From NCBI RefSeq assembly GCF_014076415.1, contig NZ_CP043568.1, forward strand, positions 2,170,001-2,234,000: a stretch of 64,000 nucleotides of DNA, in the 5' to 3' direction. The number at the start of each line of letters is the position of its first letter. Within the stretch, counting starts at the first letter, position 1. Below the pieces are notes generated by a model. That model made no database searches. It was not told the DNA's origin and was given only the letters and a program-made list of their open reading frames with translations. Shown here piece after piece: positions 26,188 through 33,283 of this stretch. This DNA comes from Comamonas testosteroni (lineage in GTDB: Bacteria > Pseudomonadota > Gammaproteobacteria > Burkholderiales > Burkholderiaceae_C). The position numbers were made by a program, and so were the translations under genes.

Positions 26188-26987
26188 ATGTGCAATTCGA
26201 TTTTTCGGGCAGCCATGTGATGGTGTTTGGCGGCACCACAGGCATCAACCTGGGCATTGCCCAGCACTACGCGATGGCAGGAGCCAGGGTCTCGGTCGCC
26301 AGCCGCAAGCAGGCCAATGTGGATGCGGCCCTGGCGACGCTGGGGGCGCAGGCCTTTGGCGTGGTGGCCGATGTGCGCGATGAGCAGGCGGTGGGCGCGG
26401 CGCTGGCGCAGGCAGTGGCCTGCCATGGGCCGGTCGACGTGCTGGTGTCTGGTGCAGCCGGCAACTTCCTGGCACCTGCGGAGCAGATGTCGTCCAACGC
26501 CTTCAAGGTGGTGGTTGACATCGATCTGCTGGGCAGCTTTCATGTCGCGCGTCAGGCTCTGGTGCACCTGCGGCAGCCGGGCGCCAGCCTGATCTTCATC
26601 ACCGCGCCGCAGTCCACCGTGCCCATGATGTACCAGGCCCATGTCTGCGCTGCCAAGGCTGGAGTGGACCATCTGGCGCGGGTGCTGGCGCTGGAGTGGG
26701 GGGGCAGGGGCATTCGTGTGAACGCCATTTCTCCCGGCCCCATCGAGGGCACGGAAGGCATGCGCCGGCTGGCCCCACAGGGGGCAGAAGGAGACGCTCT
26801 GGTACGCAGCATGGTGCCGCTGGGGCGCATGGGTACGACTGCGGATATCGCCCGGCTGGCGATGTTTCTGGGCAGTGATGCGGCCAGCTATATCTCCGGC
26901 ACGGTCATTGCCTGTGACGGCGGGGCGCAGGGCCAGCTCTCGCCCATGGTTGCCGCCGCGGCGATGGCAATGCCGCAGCAGGCGTAG
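26184..26987 (+). CDS. SDR family oxidoreductase, 2,4-dienoyl-CoA reductase-like
   Basis: 267 residues from ATG 26184, overlapping the synthetase stop and preceded by AGAGGAG. The Rossmann motif is GGTTGINLGIA. The active-site segment is QAHVCAAKAGVD, followed by ISPGPIEGTEGMRRLA, a pattern shared with peroxisomal-type 2,4-dienoyl-CoA reductases and not with ordinary YxxxK alcohol dehydrogenases. A role in reducing a conjugated dienoyl-CoA is inferred. By order it would correspond to AtuG. The cluster thus carries two different enoyl-reductase-type SDRs. Confidence 0.85.
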   Translation: MNVQFDFSGSHVMVFGGTTGINLGIAQHYAMAGARVSVASRKQANVDAALATLGAQAFGVVADVRDEQAVGAALAQAVACHGPVDVLVSGAAGNFLAPAEQMSSNAFKVVVDIDLLGSFHVARQALVHLRQPGASLIFITAPQSTVPMMYQAHVCAAKAGVDHLARVLALEWGGRGIRVNAISPGPIEGTEGMRRLAPQGAEGDALVRSMVPLGRMGTTADIARLAMFLGSDAASYISGTVIACDGGAQGQLSPMVAAAAMAMPQQA

Positions 26988-27050
26988 AAACACAACAAGA
27001 AAAAGCGTGGGTTATGGGTTCCGGGTTGCACACTATCAAGGAGACAAGCC

Positions 27051-28631
27051 ATGATCGAGATGAGTCTGACGAAGGAGGCACGGCGCATCCGGCGCATTGC
27101 GCTGGGCGACCTGCTCTACCGCAGTGCGCGCAAGTTTGGCGGCCGCACGGCGCTGGTCGATGGTGCTGAGCGTATCAGCTATGACGAGCTGGATGCGCGA
27201 AGTTCGCGCTTCGCGCACTATTTGCTGTCGACGCTGGGTACGGGCAAGCAGATCGGCATGCTGTGCGCCAATTCCATAGACATGGTGGTGGCCTGCAATG
27301 CCATTCACAAGGCGGGGCAGGTGTGGGTGCCCGTCAATATCAAGCTGGAGGTATCGAGCATCGACTACATCCTGCGGCATGCTGAGGTGTCGGCAGTGGT
27401 GCTAGATCAGGAGTTGCTGGCCCTGCCCGGACTGGCCGAAATTCTGCAGCAATTGCAAGTGCCGCTCATCATCACGCGCCTGCAAATGCAGCAAGGACTG
27501 CCGGGCATATCGCTGACACAGGCCGAGGCAGGCCAGTCCGATGCTTTGCCCGAGGTTGATATTGACGACAACCAGGCGGCCTTGCTCATGTATACCAGCG
27601 GTACCACGGGCAATCCCAAGGGTGTAGTGCATTCCCATCTGTCGGTATACGCGGCGGTCAAGGGCAATATCGACGAGATGAAATATGGCGAGGCCGATGT
27701 GCTCAGCGGCTGGTTGCCCCTGTTTCATTGCGCCCAGCATGCGCTGGTGCAGACTGCGCTGGCGTCAGGCGCTTGCACCGTGCTCACGCGACAGTTTGTG
27801 CCGGCGGAGGTGGGGCAGCTGGTGATGAAGGAAGGTGTGACGATCTTTGTCGGGCTGCCCCTGATGTATGCAGCGGTGCTGGCCGATCCGGGTTTTGCGC
27901 CTACCACCATCCGGCAATGCATCTATGCCATGGCGCCTATTCCCAAACCCTTGATCGCCCAGATTGCGCAGCGCATGTGCCGCAATATCTCGCTAGCCAC
28001 GGGGCAGACGGAGATATACCCGGCTACCATGACTTTTTACCCTTTGCTCAATGCCGAATGCGATGCCAATTTCTGGGGGCGCTCTCTGAGCACTTGCGAG
28101 ACCGCCGTCATGGATGACGATGGCAATCTGCTGGGAACCTGCCAGGTCGGCGAGATCGTGCATCGCGGCCCCAATGCCATGCTGGGCTATTTCAAGGATC
28201 CCAAGGCGACGGCCGAGGCACAGAAGTTTGGCTGGCACCATACCGGCGACCTGGGCATGTGGGATGAGCAGGGTCGCATGGAGTTCATAGATCGCAAGAA
28301 GGACATGATCAAGACCGGTGGCGAGAACGTCGCCAGCGTGAAGGTTGAGGCCGTCGTGCTGGCTCACCCGGACGTAGCTGCCGCTGCCGTGTTTGGTCTG
28401 CCGCACCCTCACTGGAGCGAGGCGGTCTGTGCCTTTGTCATGCGCAAGCCGGGGGCTCAGGTGGATTCGGAGTCGATACTGGCCCATTGCCGCAATCATC
28501 TCAGCGGCTTTGAAGTGCCAAAGCTGGTCCATTTTGTGGAGGCCTTCCCGTCCACGGCGACGGGCAAGGTGCAGAAAAACGTGATGCGACGCCAGTTCGA
28601 GCAGGTGGCCAGAGAGCTCTGGGGCACCTGA
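27051..28631 (+). CDS. Acyl-CoA synthetase (AMP-binding), second copy
   Basis: 526 residues with AAGGAG upstream of ATG 27051 (in-frame ATG at 27060 is a weaker choice). ANL motifs: LLMYTSGTTGNPKGVVHSH, FGWHHTGDLGMWDEQG, RKKDMIKTGGENVAS and the C-terminal TATGKVQKNVM with the catalytic lysine. It differs from the synthetase at 24646, so the pathway likely needs two acid-activation steps. Last gene of the operon; a strong terminator follows. A 63-base gap separates it from the DECR-like SDR. Confidence 0.9.
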   Translation: MIEMSLTKEARRIRRIALGDLLYRSARKFGGRTALVDGAERISYDELDARSSRFAHYLLSTLGTGKQIGMLCANSIDMVVACNAIHKAGQVWVPVNIKLEVSSIDYILRHAEVSAVVLDQELLALPGLAEILQQLQVPLIITRLQMQQGLPGISLTQAEAGQSDALPEVDIDDNQAALLMYTSGTTGNPKGVVHSHLSVYAAVKGNIDEMKYGEADVLSGWLPLFHCAQHALVQTALASGACTVLTRQFVPAEVGQLVMKEGVTIFVGLPLMYAAVLADPGFAPTTIRQCIYAMAPIPKPLIAQIAQRMCRNISLATGQTEIYPATMTFYPLLNAECDANFWGRSLSTCETAVMDDDGNLLGTCQVGEIVHRGPNAMLGYFKDPKATAEAQKFGWHHTGDLGMWDEQGRMEFIDRKKDMIKTGGENVASVKVEAVVLAHPDVAAAAVFGLPHPHWSEAVCAFVMRKPGAQVDSESILAHCRNHLSGFEVPKLVHFVEAFPSTATGKVQKNVMRRQFEQVARELWGT

Positions 28632-28657
28632 TATCCGGACTTGCTCCGCAAATGCTG

Positions 28658-28686
28658 CCAGGGCCTGCAAAAGCAGGCCCTGGTTT
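28658..28686. terminator. Bidirectional terminator between convergent catabolic genes
   Basis: Perfect 11-bp stem CCAGGGCCTGC (28658-28668) / GCAGGCCCTGG (28673-28683) with an AAAA loop, then TTT. It ends the plus-strand catabolic operon and overlaps the stop of the minus-strand SDR gene (28686). Confidence 0.8.
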
Positions 28687-29486
28687 CACTCTGCGGTTTC
28701 CTGCGTCCAGGACAGTACCGGGTCGGCGCGTGTCTCGATGAGCTTGTTGCGGGCCTTGAGCAGCGGGTCCAGCATCTCCGGCTGAGGCACGATCCAGTAT
28801 TCACCACGGTCAATGGCTGCAAAGACGCGGCTGGCGAACTCCTCGGTGTCCATACCGTTTTCGTCGAGCATATGGGTCATCATGCCGTGAAACTGCGCCG
28901 ACGCCGCGTCAGGTGCTTCCCGGAAGATGGCGGTCCTGACGGGGCCTGGTGCCAGCAGCGAGACCTTGATTTGCGGCTCAATGGCCGCGAGTTCGCCAGC
29001 CAGACCTTCGGTCAGCGCCACCACTGCGAACTTGGTGGCGGAGTAGGGAGCCATCATGGCGCTGGGCAGAAAGCCGCCTACCGATGCTGTGTTGATGATG
29101 CGGGCAGGCCGGTTGGCTCTGAGCAGACGCGGCACAAAAGCGCGCAGACCATTGACGATGCCGTTGACATTGACTTGCCAGGCCTGCTGCCACTTGGCAT
29201 CGCTGATCTCCCAGCTATTGCCGGTGCTGAGAACGCCTGCGTTGTTGAACAGCAGATCGACCTGACCGAAAGCTGCATAGGCCTTGTCGGCCAGCGCATC
29301 CAGCGACGCCTGACTGGTGACATCGGTGGCCACGGCCAGGGCCTGATCTCCAAGTTCCTGGGCGATTTTCTCCAGACCCGGCTGGTCACGGTCTGCAAGC
29401 ACGACCCTCATTCCAAGACTGACTGCCTTTCTGGCAAGGCCTGCACCAATTCCACTGGCGGCGCCGGTGATGACTGCAACTTTCAT
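28686..29486 (-). CDS. SDR family NAD(P)-dependent oxidoreductase
   Basis: 266 residues with all classical SDR motifs: TGAASGIG (cofactor), NNAG, catalytic Ser in NTASVGGF and YSATK (Tyr and Lys). It therefore oxidises or reduces an alcohol/ketone, unlike the two enoyl-reductase-like SDRs of the neighbouring operon. It is divergent from the SDR-BVMO-esterase genes across a 318-base AT-rich region. It probably makes a ketone for the monooxygenase or handles its alcohol product. The exact substrate is unknown. Confidence 0.88.
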   Translation of the reverse strand: MKVAVITGAASGIGAGLARKAVSLGMRVVLADRDQPGLEKIAQELGDQALAVATDVTSQASLDALADKAYAAFGQVDLLFNNAGVLSTGNSWEISDAKWQQAWQVNVNGIVNGLRAFVPRLLRANRPARIINTASVGGFLPSAMMAPYSATKFAVVALTEGLAGELAAIEPQIKVSLLAPGPVRTAIFREAPDAASAQFHGMMTHMLDENGMDTEEFASRVFAAIDRGEYWIVPQPEMLDPLLKARNKLIETRADPVLSWTQETAE

Positions 29487-29804
29487 GATTTCCTCATTGG
29501 CTGAATTCGAATGAATTAAAGCATTCCCGGCATATCTGTATTTCCCGCGAATTCCCGCTTGACAGTTATTGAAGGTGTTTACAGTCTTTATTGACTGATT
29601 AAATTAAAAGATGAAATGACCTGCTTGACATATAAAAAACCTGGGCACAGTACGTCCGAATGAATTAATGGTTTTCACTAGGGACTGTAAACACAAACTT
29701 ATTTTGTAAAGAGGAAAACTCAGAGTGATTTGAACTTGAAAAAAACAAAGAATCGCAATCCTCATCGCCAATTGGTGGCGGTCAGCCAGTATTGAGGTTT
29801 GAAA
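29487..29804. promoter_or_regulatory. AT-rich divergent control region of the BVMO module
   Basis: No gene seen. GC content is clearly below the neighbours. It holds a perfect 12-bp inverted repeat, GTGTTTACAGTC (29575-29586) and GACTGTAAACAC (29683-29694), 96 bases apart. It also holds a direct repeat CGAATGAATTAA (29508-29519 and 29657-29668), an inner CAGTC-6-GACTG (29582-29597), and two TTGACA hexamers (29559-29564, 29625-29630). The symmetrical pair suits binding and looping by a regulator, perhaps the AraC protein or another one outside the window. Confidence 0.55.
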
Positions 29805-30554
29805 ATGAATCCATTCATCAGTGGTTTGGAAGGAAAAGTGGTTCTGGTTACAGGTGGTGCCTCGGGCATAGGCCTGGCCAGCGCCCAGGCCCTGGCAGCC
29901 AGCGGAGCCAAGGTGGTGTGCGCCGATCTGCAGCAAAGCCAGGATTTGCCGCAGGGCTGCGAATTTCGCAAGCTTGACGTGAGCAGCGAGAAGCTGACCA
30001 ATGAGTTGGTTGCTTACATGCTGGACCGCTATGGGCAGGTTGATGGGCTGGTGACTTCTGCTGGCATTTCCCGCGTGGGTGATCTGGAGAGCATGCTCTT
30101 GCAGGAGTGGGAGCAGGTACTGCAGGTCAATTTGACGGGGACCATGCTCAGTGCTCGTGCCGTGGCCAGCCACATGAAACAGCGCGGTCAGGGCTCCATC
30201 GTCACCATCGCCAGCATCAACGGCATGCTGGGCAACCCGACCAATCTGGCCTATTGCACCTCCAAGGGGGCGGTGATCCAGATGGTGCGCAGTCTGGCAG
30301 CGGATCTCGGTCCTTATGGGGTGCGGGTCAACAGCATCAGCCCCGGCTATATCCATACGCCCATGACCACCATGCTTGATGAACTGCCTGTAGGCCTGGC
30401 TTTCGAGGCCATGCATTTGCTCAAGCGGGCGGGCAGGCCGCAAGAGGTGGGTAATGCCGTGGCATTTTTGCTTTCCGATGTTTCTTCATTTATTACCGGG
30501 GTCAATCTTCCGGTAGATGGCGGATTCTCTGCAGCAAAAGTAATTAATATTTAA
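29805..30554 (+). CDS. SDR family oxidoreductase beside BVMO
   Basis: 249 residues from ATG 29805 (GAGG seven bases upstream; TTG at 29799 is less likely). Classical SDR motifs: TGGASGIGLASAQAL, serine in IASING, and YCTSK with catalytic Tyr and Lys. The C-terminus ITGVNLPVDGGF is typical. It ends 9 bases before the BVMO start and forms an operon with it. The likely role is alcohol dehydrogenase that supplies the ketone substrate of the BVMO, by analogy with cycloalkanol catabolic operons. Substrate inferred only from context. Confidence 0.88.
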   Translation: MNPFISGLEGKVVLVTGGASGIGLASAQALAASGAKVVCADLQQSQDLPQGCEFRKLDVSSEKLTNELVAYMLDRYGQVDGLVTSAGISRVGDLESMLLQEWEQVLQVNLTGTMLSARAVASHMKQRGQGSIVTIASINGMLGNPTNLAYCTSKGAVIQMVRSLAADLGPYGVRVNSISPGYIHTPMTTMLDELPVGLAFEAMHLLKRAGRPQEVGNAVAFLLSDVSSFITGVNLPVDGGFSAAKVINI

Positions 30555-30563
30555 GGAATTCCA

Positions 30564-32027
30564 ATGAAATATGACGTCATAGTGATTGGCTGCGGAATGT
30601 CCGGCATTCTGGCTGGTATTCATCTGAAGAACAGCGGGAAGAAATTCATTATTCTGGAAAAGGCCGGGACATTAGGGGGAACCTGGCGGGATAATACTTA
30701 TCCAGGCCTGACTTGCGATGTGCCATCGCACGCCTATACCTATTCTTTCGAGCCAAACCCCGAATGGTCTCGGGTACTTCCACCCGGAGCCGAGATTCAG
30801 CAGTATTTCGAAGGCGTGTTCCAGAAATACGGTATTGCCGATTTTTCGCAGTTCGGCACCGAGATCACGCGTGCCGAATGGACTTGCGATGCCTGGACGC
30901 TGCAGGATCAGCATGGCAAGCAATACCAGGGCAAGGTGGTGGTTGCCGCCACAGGTGTGCTGCACCATCCCAACTATCCGCAGATCAAGGGCCTGGAGGA
31001 GTTCGAGGGGGACACGATTCACAGTGCGCGCTGGGATCATTCGGTACCGCTGGACGGCAAGAGGATCGCCGTCATCGGCACGGGATCAACGGGCGTGCAA
31101 ATTGTCTCGGCACTGGCGTCGCGTGCCAGGGTGCGGCATTTTCAGCGCACGGCCCAATGGATTTTCCCGGTCGAGAATCCAGCTTTCAGCGAAGAGCAGC
31201 GTGCCGAATTCCGCAGCAACCGCGATCTGCTGGTTTACCTGCAGCGCGAACCTACTTATGTGGCCAATGTTGAACGCTTTACCGAGGGTGTGCTGGATCC
31301 GAATTCGGAACAGATTCAGGAAATTCAGAGAATCTGCCAGGACAATCTGGATGGTTCTGTCGCAGACGCAGCCCTGCGTGAAAAACTGCAGCCTCATTAC
31401 CGGGCTGGTTGCAAGCGCCTGATTTACTCACCCGACTATTACAAGGCGATCCAGCATCCCGATTCCGAGCTGATCACCGAAGCTATTGCCAGGGTCGAGA
31501 AACAGGGAGTGCGTACCAGCGATGGCGTGCTGCATGAGGTGGACGTCATCGTCCTGGCCACGGGATTCAAGACCGACCGCTATGTGCGCCCCATGGATGT
31601 GACGGGCCTGAACGGAGCCACGCTGGAGCAGGCCTGGAGCGATGTGCCCACGGCATACAAGTCCATCTCGGTACCGGGCTTTCCCAACTTTTACTTCATG
31701 AACGGGCCGACCTCTCCCGTGGGTAACTTCTCGTTGATCGATACCTCGGAAATGCAGTGGGGCTATATCTCGCAGCTGATAGAGCGTGGCCAGCAAGCCG
31801 GTGTGGCAGGGCTTTCGGCCAGGCCCGAAGCCCTGGCTCACTACGACCAGGAGCGCTTGCAGGCCGCCAAAGGCTCGGTCTTCGGCTCGGGTTGCAATAG
31901 CTGGTATCTGGACAGAAACGGTGTGCCCAACACCTGGCCCTGGTCGCAGTCGCGATTCAGGCAGGAGATGAGTGCGCCGGTGTGGCAGGACTATATCCAC
32001 CACCAGACCGAGGCGGTCGAGGCCTGA
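30564..32027 (+). CDS. Baeyer-Villiger monooxygenase (type I, FAD)
   Basis: 487 residues. Two nucleotide-binding folds: GCGMSG (FAD, N-terminus) and GTGSTG (NADPH). The short BVMO fingerprint FxGxxxHxxxWD is exact at about residues 147-158 (FEGDTIHSARWD) and the long fingerprint is met by GGTWRDNTYPGLTCD. It inserts oxygen next to a ketone to form an ester or lactone, using NADPH and O2. Located between an SDR and a carboxylesterase gene, a canonical arrangement for ketone degradation. The 5' end of the gene is somewhat AT-richer than the rest. Confidence 0.92.
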   Translation: MKYDVIVIGCGMSGILAGIHLKNSGKKFIILEKAGTLGGTWRDNTYPGLTCDVPSHAYTYSFEPNPEWSRVLPPGAEIQQYFEGVFQKYGIADFSQFGTEITRAEWTCDAWTLQDQHGKQYQGKVVVAATGVLHHPNYPQIKGLEEFEGDTIHSARWDHSVPLDGKRIAVIGTGSTGVQIVSALASRARVRHFQRTAQWIFPVENPAFSEEQRAEFRSNRDLLVYLQREPTYVANVERFTEGVLDPNSEQIQEIQRICQDNLDGSVADAALREKLQPHYRAGCKRLIYSPDYYKAIQHPDSELITEAIARVEKQGVRTSDGVLHEVDVIVLATGFKTDRYVRPMDVTGLNGATLEQAWSDVPTAYKSISVPGFPNFYFMNGPTSPVGNFSLIDTSEMQWGYISQLIERGQQAGVAGLSARPEALAHYDQERLQAAKGSVFGSGCNSWYLDRNGVPNTWPWSQSRFRQEMSAPVWQDYIHHQTEAVEA

Positions 32028-32083
32028 CGAGCCCCTTGCGCCCGGCCCTGGCGGGCGCGCTCCATTCAATTCAAGGAGACCCC

Positions 32084-33025
32084 ATGCAGATACACCCCGA
32101 AATGGCTGCCGTGCTGGAGCAGTTCAAGGATGCTCCGCCCATGGATTTTGCGGCCACTCCGGTGCCCGAACTCCGCAAGCTCATGGACCACATGGCCTTC
32201 CCGCCTGCCGACCTGCCCATGCATGAGGTGCGTGAGATCGACATCCCCGGTGGCGACGGCCAGCCGCTCAAGCTGCGCCTGTACCGTCCCGGCACCGCGC
32301 AGGCAGCGCCGGTCATGGTCTATTTTCACGGCGGTGGCTGGTGCATAGGCACGCTGGAAACGCATGACAACCTGTGCCGCCACCTGGCGCGCCTGACCGG
32401 CATGAATCTTGTGTCGGTCGATTACCGTCTGGCTCCCGAGCATGTCTTTCCCGCCGCGCTGGACGACGCCTATGCCGCCACGCGCTGGGTAGCGCAGCAT
32501 GCGGCCGAGCTGCATTGCGATGCGCGACAGCTGATGGTGGCGGGTGACAGCGCGGGGGGCAATCTGGCCGTCGCCACCTGCCTGCGCGCAAAAGAAGACG
32601 GCTGGAAAGGCATAGCCCAGCAACTGCTGTTCTATCCGGTCTGCGATGCGCATATGGATGCGCCATCGCACGCGCTTTATGGACAGATGCCGTTTCTCAC
32701 AACCGAAGCCATGGCCGCGATGTGGCGTCACTATCACCCTGTCATGCCTGCACATCCACTGGCATCCATCATGCAGTACCCCGATCTCGCCGGTTTGCCA
32801 GCAGCGGTGCTGGTGACTGCAGAGCTTGACATACTGCGCGACGAAGGAGAGGCCTTTGGCCTGCGCCTGCAGCAGGCCGGCGTACCCGTTTCCAGCCTTC
32901 GTGCGCAAGGCATGTTGCATGGGTTTGCCAACTTCAGCACCCTGGTGCCGGCAGTGGCAAAGTTGCTGCAAGAGGCTTGTGCAAAGCTGTCTTTCGGCAA
33001 GATATCGGCGGTTGGACAAGCCTGA
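32084..33025 (+). CDS. HSL-family alpha/beta hydrolase (esterase/lactonase)
   Basis: 313 residues from ATG 32084, preceded by AAGGAGACCCC. Hormone-sensitive lipase family marks: oxyanion-hole HGGGW (about residue 83), nucleophile GDSAGGN (about residue 154), acid in DILRDEG and catalytic His in LHGFANF. It should hydrolyse the ester or lactone made by the BVMO into an acid and an alcohol. The 56-base gap to the BVMO stop is small, so it is the third gene of the operon. Confidence 0.92.
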   Translation: MQIHPEMAAVLEQFKDAPPMDFAATPVPELRKLMDHMAFPPADLPMHEVREIDIPGGDGQPLKLRLYRPGTAQAAPVMVYFHGGGWCIGTLETHDNLCRHLARLTGMNLVSVDYRLAPEHVFPAALDDAYAATRWVAQHAAELHCDARQLMVAGDSAGGNLAVATCLRAKEDGWKGIAQQLLFYPVCDAHMDAPSHALYGQMPFLTTEAMAAMWRHYHPVMPAHPLASIMQYPDLAGLPAAVLVTAELDILRDEGEAFGLRLQQAGVPVSSLRAQGMLHGFANFSTLVPAVAKLLQEACAKLSFGKISAVGQA

Positions 33026-33227
33026 TACATGCAACTGTTCATGTATACAGTCATGTGTAATGGACGCCTCAGTTTTATCCCCGCATCATGTGGACGCTCT
33101 TGTGGAAAACTATGCTTTCAAGCCTTGAAACCCGCGCCAGATGGTGCTTTGCACGGATTGCCTAAAAAATAGACGATTTGATCAAGGGGATTGAGTCAAG
33201 GGTTTTTACCAGTGGTTCTGAGGCTGT

Positions 33228-33265
33228 AAAAAAGCCCGCCAACCGTTGCCGGTCGCGGGCTTTTT
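33228..33265. terminator. Bidirectional terminator between esterase and rlhA
   Basis: AAAAAGCCCGC (33229-33239) pairs perfectly with GCGGGCTTTTT (33255-33265), 15-base loop. T-runs are present on both strands, so it can end both the minus-strand rlhA transcript and read-through from the left. Confidence 0.88.
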
Positions 33266-33283
33266 CTGTGGGCTCAAACGTGC

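Noticed and set aside
29559..29650. Sigma-70 promoters at the two TTGACA hexamers
   Set aside because: Neither has a good -10 box at 16-18 bases, so they are mentioned only as elements of the control region.
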